This document shows, in pieces, positions 1 to 8,955 of a stretch of 64,000 nucleotides of DNA (positions are counted from its first letter, which is position 1; each line of letters opens with the position of its first letter). This DNA comes from JAJPKK01 sp963747835 (lineage in GTDB: Bacteria; Pseudomonadota; Alphaproteobacteria; Rhizobiales; Xanthobacteraceae): the NCBI GenBank assembly GCA_963747835.1, contig CAVVGO010000005.1, positions 3,452,956-3,516,955 on the forward strand, written 5' to 3'. Below the pieces are notes generated by a model. That model made no database searches. It worked only from the letters and a program-made list of their open reading frames with translations, and had not been told where the DNA came from. The translations under genes and the position numbers were made by a program.

Positions 1-917
1 CGGCGACGACCTTGAAGTCGCGCTCGAAGGTGCGGCCTTCGTTGCGCGCGATGGCGCGGTAGTCGCCCTCGGCGAGCACCATGCGGGGGAAGGCGCCGGT
101 GGATTCTTTGATGACGTCGCCGATCTTGCGTGATCACCGACCAGGTGGTGTTGGCGAGCGGGTCGCCGCCGCGCTGGCGCTACGAGCTTGAAGCGTGATG
201 AGCGCGGCGCGATGGTTGACGATGACGTCGGTGAGCTTGCCGCTCTGCACCCGGATGTCGGAGCGCACAACCGCGTTGGTGTCGCCATAGTTCGAGACGA
301 TGTGATAGGCGCCCTCCGGCACGACGACCACGTCGCCGGTCGCGACGCCCTGCACCAGGGCCGGCTTCTCGCCGGCGTCGAATTGGCTGCCCTTGTAGAT
401 GTCGAACGAGATCTGGCCGTTGGGAATCTTGACGTCGCCGACCCGGCCTTCGAGCTTGATCCCGCCCGCCGGAATCTCGAAGATCTCGCGCGTCGCCTCC
501 TTGAGATGGATCGCCTTGGCGATACTGGCGAGGCCGAAGCTCGACATGCACCACATAGTCGCCCGGCGGCAGCGCCAGCACCGGGGTCGCGGTGCGGTCC
601 TCCCGCAACGGACGGAAGTCCCGGAGGCGTCGGGCTTGGCCGGGAAGATGCGCCACAGCAGGCCGTTGGTGATCTGGGACGAGGCGTCGCGCCCGTAGCG
701 CGCCATCAGGCTGAGGGAGACCTGCACGGCCGCGCCGGCGCCGGAAGGGGCGGCGGGCCGGCGCGGCAGCGGGTGCCGCCGTGATCGGCATCAGCGACTG
801 GGAGGGCGGCAAAGCCCGCGGCGTGCGCGACGATGGCGGCGCCCGTAGACCCCGCCCGTCTGCGGCAGCAACTGTTGCGCCGTCGCCACGCCAGACCACG
901 ACGGCGCCCGTCGCCAC
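1..917 (-). pseudogene. Membrane-linked hypothetical protein, frame-broken, 3' end outside window
   Basis: The conserved part reads, over several frames, as repeated beta-rich segments: 'LMARYGRDASSQITNGLLWRIF', then 'ALPPGDYVVHVE', then 'EIPAGGIKLEGRVGDVK', then 'VVVPEGAYHIVSNYGD', and near the window start 'VLAEGDYRAIARNEGRTFE'. Phrases of the type 'P.GDY.V' or 'EG.Y.I' recur, which is typical of carboxypeptidase-regulatory or PEGA-like beta-sandwich repeats seen in envelope proteins of Bradyrhizobium relatives. An N-terminal hydrophobic stretch lies near 880-917. At least four frame changes are needed (near 145, 190, 545 and 620), and the product continues beyond base 1. The start is uncertain because the N-terminal part is also broken. 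The function is unknown. Either this is a decayed gene or the consensus contains indels. Confidence 0.5.
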
Positions 918-1153
918 GGCGCCGACGAGGACGCGCGCGCCTACGGCGTACGTCGCGACAACGCAAAATCGCGCCGACCGCCGACCGGCTACCCAGCCTC
1001 GAACATCCCGCGACGCCTTCCCCTGCTGCCGTTTTTCGACCGAAATCGCGGCAAATTCAAGCCTATTGGGGATACATACCCGATCGGGAGGCCCGCCGGA
1101 CGGCTTTGTCGCCGTCTCGGCGGTGTGCTAGCGGCAGGCCAGGAGCAACCATC

Positions 1154-1741
1154 ATGCAGCAAATCATCTCGGACCCGATCACGCGTTGCGAACGCGCCGT
1201 TCCTCAAGCCGAACGAGCTGGCTGCGCCGGGACCGTCGCCTGCCGAACTCGACACGCTCCTGACCATCGCGTCGCGGGTGCCCGACCACGGAAAGCTGGT
1301 GCCGTGGCGGTTCATCGTGTTCGAGGGCAACGGGCGGCTCAAGGCCGGCGACGCGATCGCGGCGGCCTTTCTCGCCAAATATCCGGCGTCCAAGCCCGAC
1401 CAGGTCGACTACGAGCGCAGCGCCTCGCCCGCGCCGCCGGCGGTCATCGCGGTGGTGAGCCGCGCCGCGCCGCATGTGAAGATTCCCGAATGGGAGCAGG
1501 TGCTTTCGGCCGGCGCCGCCGCCATGAGCCTCGTCATCGCGGCCCATGCGCTCGGCTTTGCGTGCCACGTGGATCACCGAATGGTACGCCTACGATCGCG
1601 GCGTGCTCGATGCGCTCGGCCTCGCGCCGCACGAAAAGATCGCCGGCTTCGTCCATATCGGCCGGCCGATGCTGGCGCCCGACGACCGCGCCGCCGCCCT
1701 CGCCGACATCGTGACGCGGTTCGGGTATCGTCATCGGCTGA
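1154..1741 (+). pseudogene. Nitroreductase family protein (YdjA-like), two frameshifts
   Basis: An FMN-dependent NAD(P)H oxidoreductase of the nitroreductase superfamily. The signature 'LLTIASRVPDHGKLVPWRFIV' (around residue 35) and the later 'ACTWITEWYAYDRGVLDALGL' and 'VHIGRP' blocks are characteristic of the YdjA group. The reading frame changes near 1190, between the ATG at 1154 and the 'NAPFLKP' segment, and again at 1565-1572. There, removing one C restores 'GFAC-TWITEWY', and the extra C completes the palindrome CCACGTGG. The C-terminal frame has no stop before it runs into a REP-like inverted repeat, so the true end near 1741 is approximate. Family recognition is good. Whether the gene is truly broken cannot be told here. 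Confidence 0.6.
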
Positions 1742-1824
1742 CCGGGCGATCCAGTAACCCCCGGACCATCGGTGGACGTATGCGGTGCCCGACTGACAAG
1801 CTTGTGGTTACTGGATCGCCCGGT
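1741..1824. repeat. REP-like inverted repeat, 18-bp perfect arms
   Basis: Bases 1741-1758 (ACCGGGCGATCCAGTAAC) are the exact reverse complement of 1807-1824, with a 48-base loop. The right arm continues into 'CAAGCCGGGCGATGAC', a motif repeated in intergenic regions of many Bradyrhizobium-type genomes. It sits between two same-strand genes and would fold as RNA, so it may stabilise or terminate the upstream message. It overlaps the open C-terminal frame of the nitroreductase. Confidence 0.75.
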
Positions 1825-1888
1825 CAAGCCGGGCGATGACGCGGTGGGATTGAGATGACACGCAGTTTTATGGAAAGCTACTGACCCC

Positions 1889-2507
1889 ATGTTCTACGAC
1901 ACCCGCAAGAGGAACGATCACGGCCTGCCGCACGATCCGTTCAAGGCAATCGTGGCGCCGCGGCCGATCGGCTGGATCACCTCGATGAGCGCGAAGGGCG
2001 AGGTCAATCTCGCGCCTTATTCGTGGTTCAACGGCGTGTCGAGCCGTCCGCCGATGGTGATGTTCTCCAGCGAGGAGCGCAAGGACTCGCTCGCCTTCAT
2101 CGAAGAGACCAAGGAGTTCGTCTGCAATTTCGCGTCCTACGATTTGCGCGAGCACGTCAACCGGACCTCGGCGCCGTTTCCGCGCGGCATCAACGAAATG
2201 GAAAAGGCCGGACTGGCGCCGGCGCCGTCGCGGCTTGTCAAGCCGCCGCGGGTCGCCGCATCGCCCTGCGCGCTCGAATGCAAATGGGTGCAGACGGTGT
2301 CGCTCACCGACTACGAAGGACGGCCGACCGACCGCCACGTGGTGTTCGGCCAGGTGATCGGCATCTACATCGACGAGCGAATTCATCCGCGACGGCCTGC
2401 TCGACACCGGGGCGATGCGGCCGATCATGCGCGCCGGCTACCACGACTATTACAGCGCGACGCCGGAGCAGCAGTTCTCCATGCGCCGGCCGACCAGCGC
2501 CGGCTGA
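1889..2507 (+). CDS. Flavin reductase family protein (single frameshift)
   Basis: An FMN-binding split-barrel protein of the DIM6/NTAB flavin reductase family. Members reduce flavin with NAD(P)H or act as FMN oxidoreductases. The start 'MFYDTRKRNDHGLPHDPFKAIVAPRPIGWITS' and 'PYSWFNGVSSRPPMVMFSS' are the usual N-terminal barrel strands, followed by 'VNRTSAPFPRGINEMEKAGL' and 'EARPTDRHVVFGQV'-type segments. A +1 insertion at 2379-2384 breaks the frame. Dropping one A gives 'IDERFIRDGLLDTGAMRPIMRAGYHDYYS' and a stop at 2505-2507, about 206 residues, a normal length. The insertion creates GAATTC. The ATG at 1889 follows the REP-like repeat by about 65 bases. Confidence 0.75.
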
Positions 2508-2661
2508 AGCGGCTCAAGCCGCGGCTGCGTCACAAAGCGATGTTAACGCTCGCGGCGGGAAGGCATAGCGTCGCCGGGGAAGTACGGTAAAATCCAGTTG
2601 AATCCGAACTGAACCCGATCCGCGCCGCTGCCGGCGCCGCAGACGAGTCCCGTAACGGTCT

Positions 2662-2689
2662 GAAAGTCGAGCCCCGAAAGTCGAGCCCC
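2662..2689. repeat. Perfect 14-bp tandem duplication
   Basis: GAAAGTCGAGCCCC occurs twice head to tail (2662-2675 and 2676-2689), just upstream of the patatin gene start. It may shift or duplicate upstream control sequence. No function is assigned. Confidence 0.8.
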
Positions 2690-2693
2690 GGTT

Positions 2694-3681
2694 TTGGACA
2701 TTTTGCGACGACACCCGAGCGGCGCCCTCGCCGCCGACCCGCTTCCGGGTCCGCGTGCCGAGGACCGCCTCTCGATCGGTCTCGTGCTCGGCGGCGGCGC
2801 CGCGCGCGGCTTCGCGCATATCGGCGTGCTGCGCACGCTCGCAGCCCACGGGATAAGGCCCGACGTCATCGCCGGCACGTCGATCGGTGCGGTCGTCGGC
2901 GGCCTTTACGCGGCCGGCCATCTCGATACCTTCGAGGAGTGGTGCCGGCAGCTCACCAGGCGACGCGTGCTCGGCTATCTCGACTTCAATCTCGGCGGCT
3001 CCGGCCTAATCTCCGGCAATCGTCTCGCCGGCCGGCTCGAGGACGTGCTCGGCGACATCACCTTCGCGGATCTGCCGCTGCGCCTCGCCGCGATTGCGAC
3101 CGAGGTCGGCACCGGCCACGAAATCTGGCTGACCCGCGGACTGCTCGCCGAAGCGATGGCGGCATCTTATTCGCTGCCCGGAATATTCCCGCCCAAGCGG
3201 ATCGGCGGCCGCTGGCTGATGGACGGCGCCCTCGTCAACCCGCTGCCGATCTCGGCAGCACGCGCGCTCGGCGCCCGGCTGGTGATCGCGGTCAATCTCA
3301 ACACCGACAATTTCGGGCGCGGCACCATCATTCAGGATCACGGCCCGGACGAAGAGGACCGGGCGCGGCGCGCCGCGCTCCTCAACCGGCGCCAACGCCG
3401 CGGCATCTTCGGTGCGGAGCGCCTGATCCACCGCCGGTTCTTCGGCGAGCCGCATCGTCCCGGCCTCTCGACCGTGATGGTCGAGGCCTTCCAGGTCATG
3501 CAGGATCGCATCACGCGATCCCGCCTCGCCGGCGATCCGCCCGACGTCATCGATCGGCCCGAAGATGGCGCGCGCCAATCTGTTCGACTTCCACCGCGCC
3601 AAGGACATCATCGCATCGGGCGCCGAGGCGACCGAGAAGGCGATGGAATCGATCGCGGAGGCGATCGCGGCGCTGAGTTGA
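2694..3681 (+). CDS. Patatin-like phospholipase (single frameshift near C-terminus)
   Basis: A patatin/RssA-type serine acyl hydrolase predicted to act on phospholipids or other acyl esters. The oxyanion-hole motif GGGAARG is at residues 33-39, the nucleophile motif GTSIG at 61-65 (Ser63), and the catalytic dyad aspartate is in DGA at 177-179. All catalytic features are intact. The start is taken as TTG at 2694, since no nearby ATG fits. A later start close to 'RLSIGLVLGGG' would lose only a non-conserved tail. A +1 insertion at 3551-3556 (within CGATCG) shifts the last 43 residues. With the extra G removed the protein ends '...MARANLFDFHRAKDIIASGAEA...' and stops at 3679-3681. Confidence 0.75.
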
Positions 3682-3742
3682 CCGGCGCCCGGACGCGGCC
3701 GGCCGGCGTCGACCCGCCCCCTGCACTTTGCGGGACCGTGCG

Positions 3743-4176
3743 CTACGCGGTGCGGATATAGTCGCGCAACGCGTCCTGCTCTTGCTGGAGCTCTTCGAGC
3801 CGCGCCTTGACGACGTCGCCGATCGACACGATGCCGACGGCGCGGCCGTGCTCGGCGACCGGCACGTGGCGGAACTTGCCGGCCGTCATCCGTTCCATGA
3901 TCTCGACGATGGTATCGCTTTCCCCGCAGGTGACGACCTTGCGGGTCATCGTCTCGGCGACCGGGGCATCGAGCGCACCGCGGTGCCCTTCTCGCCGAGA
4001 GCCCGCACGATGTCGCGTTCCGAGATGATCCCGGCGATGCGATCGCCGGCGCCGGTGACGACGAGCGCGCCGACCCGCCGCTCCGCCAGCATCTTCACCG
4101 CGGCGGCGAGCGTCGCGGTAGGTTCGATGGTGAGGACGTCGTGTCCCTTACGCGACAGGATATGCTTGACGTTCAT
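3743..4176 (-). CDS. Tandem CBS-domain protein (single frameshift)
   Basis: About 144 residues consisting of two CBS domains, the usual form of small stand-alone CBS proteins, which bind adenine nucleotides and regulate partner enzymes or sense energy state. CBS1 is 'ILSRKGHDVLTIEPTATLAAAVKMLAERRVGALVV...GIISERDIVRAL' and CBS2 is 'MTRKVVTCGESDTIVEIMERMTAGKFRHVPVAEHGRAVGIVSIGDVV'. The two halves are in different frames. The break lies near 3960-3980, where one missing base restores a linker of the type 'GTAVR-DAPVAETMTRK'. It ends 61 bases from the patatin stop and converges with it. Confidence 0.75.
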
Positions 4177-4392
4177 GGGCAGCCTCCCTTTTGATGTGCG
4201 TGACCAGCCTACGGCTCATGCGCGGCGGCCCAGTTGCTGAACGAACAACCACCGAAAACACTATCAAGTATCATGTGCCTGCCGAACCGTTACGGCAACA
4301 GCGAACATTGTAATAAAGATGCAAAGTGGCGCGGTGGAACTCGCTGCTGCATCGCAACGAAACGGCGTGTACGAGGGCGTGCGGCGCGGCAG

Positions 4393-5128
4393 TCACGTCG
4401 CCTGCGGCACCGGATCGAACAGCGAGAACAACAGGAGGCCGGCGAGAAAGCCGCCGATATGAGCCTGCCAGGCGATGCTTTGCTGCTCGGCGCCCGGCAC
4501 GCCGAAAGCGCCGATGCCGAATACGAAGATTCAAGTCCGAACCAGGCCAGGAGGAAGAACAGAATCCGCGGATCCCTCGACGCGGCCCGCAGCGACGCTG
4601 CCGGCACCTGATAGGCGCTGACATCGTCACTGCGGAACATGGCGAGCGGCCCGCCGTGCTGGAACGCGAACCGGATCGCGCCAGCCATGAGGCCCCGATA
4701 CCGCCGCTGACGCGCCGATCATCGGAAGCACCTCGCCGATAATGCGTGGCGAGATGCGCGTTGCCGCGCCGGCCGACCGCGGTGACGATGAAGAAGCCGA
4801 TGAAGCGCAGCGTCCCGAACCGTCGCGCGACCGCCGCGGCAAACGGCAGGAACCACACCGCATTCATCGTCAGGTGAAGGGCGTCGCCATGGAGGAACGC
4901 GTAGGTGACGAAGGTCCAGATCGCGGCGCCGATGCCGCCCGGAATGATGGTGTGGGCGAGGACGGCGGGATCATAGCGCGCCGGGAATGAAGCCGAAATA
5001 GACAGGAACCTAAGTCCTGTCCCTCGGTGAGGAGGATACGCCTCGCCGAGCCGCACCAGCACGAACACTGCGATAAATGCCAAGACCACCGCGGGGACAT
5101 TGAAGATCGGCTCGGATGATCGGGTCAC
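4393..5128 (-). pseudogene. Rhomboid family intramembrane serine protease, several frameshifts
   Basis: Starting from a GTG at 5128 ('TRSSEPIFNVPAVVLAFIAVFVLVRL'), the protein shows the rhomboid pattern: 'WTFVTYAFLHGDALHLTMNAVWFLPFAAAVARRFG' (the HxxxN region of the second transmembrane segment), then 'GEVLPMIGASAAVSG' (the GASA relative of the GxSG nucleophile motif), then 'MAGAIRFAFQHGGPL' and a final 'IAWQAHIGGFLAGLLLF' carrying the catalytic histidine. These blocks lie in three frames, with breaks near 4515, 4690 and 4770. Rhomboids cleave transmembrane substrates in the inner membrane. All catalytic blocks are recoverable, so consensus errors are as likely as true inactivation. Confidence 0.65.
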
Positions 5129-5373
5129 ACGCGCTCCACGAAAAGGGGCGCAGCAATAGGCTGTCCCGACATGCGAAGCAAGCGGGGCAGGGCGGCGCCT
5201 CCGCGGCAATTTACCTGACGTTAGTCTTAACGCGGAGTTGCCGCGGTGGGTCTGCGGCAATGGCCCAGTGAGGGCACGCTGCCTGCAGAAAGGGCGACGG
5301 GCGGCGAAAACGGCGCCCCGGATGTCCCGTTTTGCGACAACCGGCACGCAATGCGAAGCCCTGCCGGGTCACC

Positions 5374-5946
5374 ATGAAACATCCGCGCAACCGCGAACTG
5401 TTTGATTATTGGAACGAGCGGCGCGGCTCGCGGGCGGGCGCCCGAGCGCATCGACATCGAGCCGGGGGCGATCCGCAGCCTTCTCGGCGACAGCTTTGTC
5501 TTCTCCTGCGCTCCCGGCGAGGAGGCGCAGTTTCGCGTCGCCGGCACGCGGCTCTGCGCATTGTTCGGCCGCGAGCTGCGGGGGCAGGCGTTCTCGACCA
5601 TCTGGGAGCCGGAGAGCGCCGCCGATGCTGCGCGGTCTCCTCACCGTCGTCATGGAGGACATCGTCGGAATTGCGGCTGGCGCCCGGACTGGTGTCGCCG
5701 GCGAACTGCGTGCAATGTCGAGTTGCTCGTCCTGCCGCTCGCACATCGGGGCCGGCTTGGTGCGCGCATGCTCGGCGCGTTGCTGTGCTGGAGCGGCCGT
5801 ATTGGCTCGGCATCTGGCCGGCCGAGCCGCTGCGACTCGCCACCGTCCAGTATGTTTCAGGACCGGCTGCAGTCGCGCCGCGCCCGAACCGCGCCGACGT
5901 TTGGCAAAGGCTTACCGTCATCGACGGCGGATTGAATCATCCCTAA
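5374..5946 (+). pseudogene. PAS_5-type PAS domain protein, frame-broken
   Basis: Begins with 'MKHPRNRELFDYWNERRG' and continues, after a +1 shift at the palindrome CGGGCGCCCG (5435-5444), with 'APERIDIEPGAIRSLLGDSFVFSCAP...FRVAGTRLCALFGRELRGQAF'. This is the diagnostic signature of the rhizobial PAS_5 family. Further blocks are 'LRGLLTVVMEDIVGIAAG', 'VELLVLPLAHRGRLGARMLGAL' and 'ERPYWLGIWPAEPLRL', each after another frame change (near 5625, 5690 and 5780). The total length of about 190 residues is normal. These proteins carry a single PAS fold and no output domain. In Rhizobiales they often sit next to PilZ genes, as here (the next gene starts 65 bases downstream). Confidence 0.65.
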
Positions 5947-6010
5947 CGCGCCATTAACTTACTCGGCCTAGGCTGCGCTGGGCTAGAAGTGGAAAGGCGC
6001 CCGAGCCCCT

Positions 6011-6628
6011 ATGTCCTCCTTGGAATTGGATTCGGTTGCGGGTCTGCTGACGAGCGACAGCCGCAGGTATCAGCGGGTCAAGGTCGACCTGCTCGGCCGC
6101 TATATGCTCGAAGATCGCCGCGAATTTCCCTGCCAGGTGGTCGACATGTCGCCCGGCGGCATGGCTGTGATCGCGCCACAATGCGGACGGCTTGGCGAAC
6201 GCGTGGTCGCCTATATCGATCATATCGGCCGGCTCGAAGGGATGATTGCGCGCATCTTTCCGAGCGGCTTTTCCATGACGATTGCGGCGTCCCAGCGTAA
6301 GCGCGACAAGCTCGCGGCCCAGCTTACTTGGCTTGCCAACCGTCAGATTCTCAACCTGCCTGAGGATCGCCGCCACCAGCGCGTTGCCGCTCGCGATCAG
6401 ACCACAACATTGGTGATGGAGAACGGCACCGAGGAGAAGTGCCGCATCGTCGACTTGTCAGTATCGGGCGTCGCGGTCATCAGCGACCACCGGCCGCCGC
6501 TCGGCAGCGCGGTGAGAGTCGGCAAGGCGCCTGGTCGGGTGGTTCGTCATCTCGACAACGGCTTCGCGGTCGAATTCACGCGCATCCAGAATGCCGACGT
6601 GCTCAAGGACACGATTTCAGGAACGTAA
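6011..6628 (+). CDS. Tandem PilZ domain protein
   Basis: An intact 205-residue protein with two PilZ-type domains. The first begins 'RRYQRVKVDLLGRYMLEDRREFPCQVVDMSPGGMAV' (about residues 18-55) and the second 'RRHQRVAARDQTTTLVMENGTEEKCRIVDLSVSGVAV' (about 121-158). Each has the RxxxR plus D/NxSxxG motif pair that binds cyclic di-GMP. The second motif is 'DLSVSG', the first 'DMSPGG'. Such proteins usually couple c-di-GMP to motility or polysaccharide output. The ATG at 6011 is preceded by an ordinary intergenic leader, and the gene ends 33 bases before a hairpin terminator. It is one of the few undamaged genes in the first 8 kb. Confidence 0.85.
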   Translation: MSSLELDSVAGLLTSDSRRYQRVKVDLLGRYMLEDRREFPCQVVDMSPGGMAVIAPQCGRLGERVVAYIDHIGRLEGMIARIFPSGFSMTIAASQRKRDKLAAQLTWLANRQILNLPEDRRHQRVAARDQTTTLVMENGTEEKCRIVDLSVSGVAVISDHRPPLGSAVRVGKAPGRVVRHLDNGFAVEFTRIQNADVLKDTISGT

Positions 6629-6660
6629 ACGTTTCGTTACGTCGAATAGAGACGGGAGTC

Positions 6661-6682
6661 CGGGCCGCTTTGGCCCGTTTTT
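6661..6682 (+). terminator. Rho-independent terminator after PilZ gene
   Basis: Inverted repeat CGGGCC / GGCCCG (6661-6666 and 6672-6677) with a 5-base loop, followed by five T residues. It lies 33 bases past the PilZ stop codon. Confidence 0.8.
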
Positions 6683-6953
6683 CATTTCGGCCCGCGCCGC
6701 ACCGTCGCAAGAGCTCTCGCCGTTAACACTGAGGCGCAGGCCCAAAGGGCCGCGCCGCGCTGCTTTCGCGCGATGAAACCTAAAATTTGAATCAAATGGA
6801 AGATGAGCTGCATTTTACTCAAATACGCATAAAGTAATACGCAGTTGTTTAGTCTAAGTTGAGTTGTCAGTTGATTTAAGAAGTGCTGTTCACATTTAGC
6901 GGCGCTACAAAAGGTTTGTGCGAAAGCTAGCCCCACAGGACGGGAGGGGTACG
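6683..6953. other. AT-richer intergenic leader upstream of BTLCP gene
   Basis: No gene is seen here. Bases 6775-6925 are much richer in A and T than the surroundings, and a good ribosome-binding site (GGGAGGGG) lies at 6941-6949 before the ATG at 6954. The stretch probably holds the promoter of the next gene. I could not pick unambiguous -35/-10 boxes. Confidence 0.4.
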
Positions 6954-7618
6954 ATGAATACTTACAGACGAGGCAACATATTTGGCCGCGGCGTCGCCGC
7001 CATGGCCGCGATGACGTCTGTCGAGTGCGAGTGGCGACCGCCGAGCTGCGGACGACGATCGCCAACGGCACCGATGCTTTTCCCTACGTAGAGGTCCATG
7101 AAGTCGTCCGCTCGCCGATCGGCTGGGTCGACTTCTGCGCAACCATCGGCCGAATGCGCCACGACGCCAACGACAGCCACGCGACGTCGTGCTGTCGCCG
7201 CAGGCGTTCAAGGATTGGTCGCGCGTCAACAAATGGGTCAACGACACGATCAAGCCGATGACCGACATCGATCATTGGGGCGTCGTCGAGCGCTGGTCGT
7301 ATCCCGATGACGGTTATGGCGACTGCGAAGACTACGTGTTGCTGAAGCGGCGAGCTCCTGATCGCAGCCGGATGGCCGCGCGAGGCGCTACTGATCACCG
7401 TGGTGCGTGACAGAAGGACGAAGGCCATGCGGTCCTCACCGTCAAGACTGACCTTGGCGAATTCATTCTGGACAATCAGGCCGAAGAGATCCTGCCGTGG
7501 TCGCAGACCGGGTACCGCTTCGTCAAGCGCCAGTCGCAGCGCAGATCCGAACGTATGGGTTTCGCTGGGCGATCCGCGGCCCTCGCCGCTCACCGCGGCC
7601 GCCCGCGCACGCCGCTAG
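6954..7618 (+). pseudogene. BTLCP transglutaminase-like cysteine peptidase, multiple frameshifts
   Basis: A member of the bacterial transglutaminase-like cysteine proteinase family (DUF920/BTLCP). In other bacteria the family works with adhesin-retention systems, in the periplasm. Clear blocks are 'MNTYRRGNIFGRGVAAMAAM' (signal region), 'SPIGWVDFCA', 'VVLSPQAFKDWSRVNKWVNDTIKPMTD', 'GVVERWSYPDDGYGDCEDYVLLKRR' (catalytic Cys in GDCEDYV), 'GHAVLTVKTDLGEFILDNQ' (catalytic His in GHAVL, Asp in LDNQ) and 'YRFVKRQSQ..DPNVWVSLG'. At least five indels are needed, at about 7015-7025, 7140, 7195, 7352 (an extra A making GAGCTC), 7410 and 7535. The catalytic triad residues all remain. Confidence 0.7.
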
Positions 7619-7702
7619 GCGACGGCGCACACAAGACAAACGAGGAGAGTTGCGCGAACCGGTCACGTCCCCACCCCTCCCCGTCCCCAGATCGGTTCGC
7701 GC

Positions 7703-7741
7703 GCGGCCGGAGCTCCCCCAAGGCTCCGGCCGCATTTTTTT
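7703..7741 (+). terminator. Strong Rho-independent terminator
   Basis: The perfect 11-bp inverted repeat GCGGCCGGAGC (7703-7713) pairs with GCTCCGGCCGC (7723-7733), with a 9-base loop, followed by A and seven T residues. It is placed about 85 bases beyond the BTLCP stop. Confidence 0.9.
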
Positions 7742-8038
7742 GTGTGTGCGGGAAGCCCACATTTATTTGGGTTTTCGCAAGCGCTCGAGGATTTGGCTTT
7801 GCGCGTACCCACACAGCTACGGCAATCGGATATGGGAAGTGGCCGGCCTGTTGTCGCCAACGCAATAGGCGATCGGGGCGCGGCTTCAAACTGAAGGGGC
7901 AGCGGATAATGCCGGGCATGGCTCGTTAACGTGCGAGGACAGCGGCGGCAATAAATATCAGACGATGTTCTGACCCAAACGCGGGTGCGAAGAGCAAGTC
8001 CGCGATTGGCGTCGGAAAAGTCGTTATCGGAATGTAAA

Positions 8039-8316
8039 TCAGGAACTCAGCGCAGCCGGCGCCGCCACGCGCGTCCGGTTGGGAATCTCGATATCGAGAA
8101 GCAATCTCCAGGCCCCGGCTGTGCGATGAACTCCGCCCGGACGCTGTCGAGATCGACCGCGACGTGCCGGCTGATGCTATCGAGAATTTCTGCGTGCAGC
8201 ATAGAAATCAAACCGTTCCGGACGGCCATGCTGCGGTCATCTTCCGCCAGCGCCTGCAATCGCTTGCGCGCAACCGGTGCGGAGCGTATCGGCCGTAGTG
8301 AGCTGAACAGGTTCAC
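8039..8316 (-). CDS. minE: Cell division topological specificity factor MinE, orphan, C-terminal frameshift
   Basis: MinE stimulates the MinD ATPase and drives pole-to-pole oscillation that positions the division septum. From a GTG at 8316, with GGAGG seven bases upstream, the product reads 'NLFSSLRPIRSAPVARKRLQALAEDDR', matching the MinE membrane-targeting and anti-MinCD helix. 'LISMLHAEILDSISRHVAVDLDSVRAEF' follows, the usual topological-specificity beta strand and helix. A one-base deletion near 8110 throws the end out of frame. In the corrected frame it finishes 'LLLDIEIPNRT..', the conserved MinE C-terminal strand, stopping at 8039-8041 after about 92 residues. No minC or minD lies beside it, whereas minCDE are normally adjacent. 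The sequence is more divergent than a standard chromosomal MinE. Confidence 0.6.
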
Positions 8317-8489
8317 GCATCGGCCTCCGGATACGACAAAAATCCATCCTTCGAGACTCTCCCACCTTGGGGTTAAAATTCCTTTTCCGCGCGGATAGGC
8401 ATGTCGGCATTCTCGTTTCACGATCCGGAATAGGGCTTATCGGAACCAGCGCATGTTTCGGTGCGACCGAATCACCTCTCTCCATCGTT

Positions 8490-8577
8490 ATGCCCGTGCT
8501 TGTCGCGGGCATCCACGTCTTCCTTGGGCGATCGAGCAGACAGGCGTGGATGGCCGGGACGAGCCCGGCCATGACTC
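8490..8577. repeat. REP-like compound palindromic element
   Basis: The stretch contains two hairpins, TGCCCG...CGGGCA and TGGCCGGGACGAGCCCGGCCA, and outer arms CATCCACG (8510-8517) and CGTGGATG (8545-8552). Together these form a nested cruciform-like structure ending '...GGCCATGAC'. This is the typical organisation of interspersed intergenic repeats in Bradyrhizobium-like genomes. The area from about 8320 to 8950 has no convincing gene. Confidence 0.7.
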
Positions 8578-8955
8578 GGAGAGGCGGTTCAACATCATCG
8601 GAATCCGCTCTAAAGCCATCCGATCTTCGCCCTCGTGAACTGGCTCGAGCAGCAGCCATCGTTCGCGCGCCGTTGCCGCCGATGGGGCCGGGTAGCACGC
8701 CGCAACAAAAAGTTCCCTCATTCGCCGGGCAGTCCCGCAATCTCGGCAGCGACACACGAACCGCCCGCGTTGATCTGTTCTAAACCTTATAGTGAAACGA
8801 GCCTGAACCGTTCTCGAATTACCGACCTGAAGCGGATATAGGATTCTCCTTTGCCAATTCCTCGACGAAACTGACCGCGCTCTCGTGCCACCACGGCGGA
8901 CATGGAGCGCGCACATCATGCCGACACATTGCAGCGCTGACCGAGAGGCTGAAGC

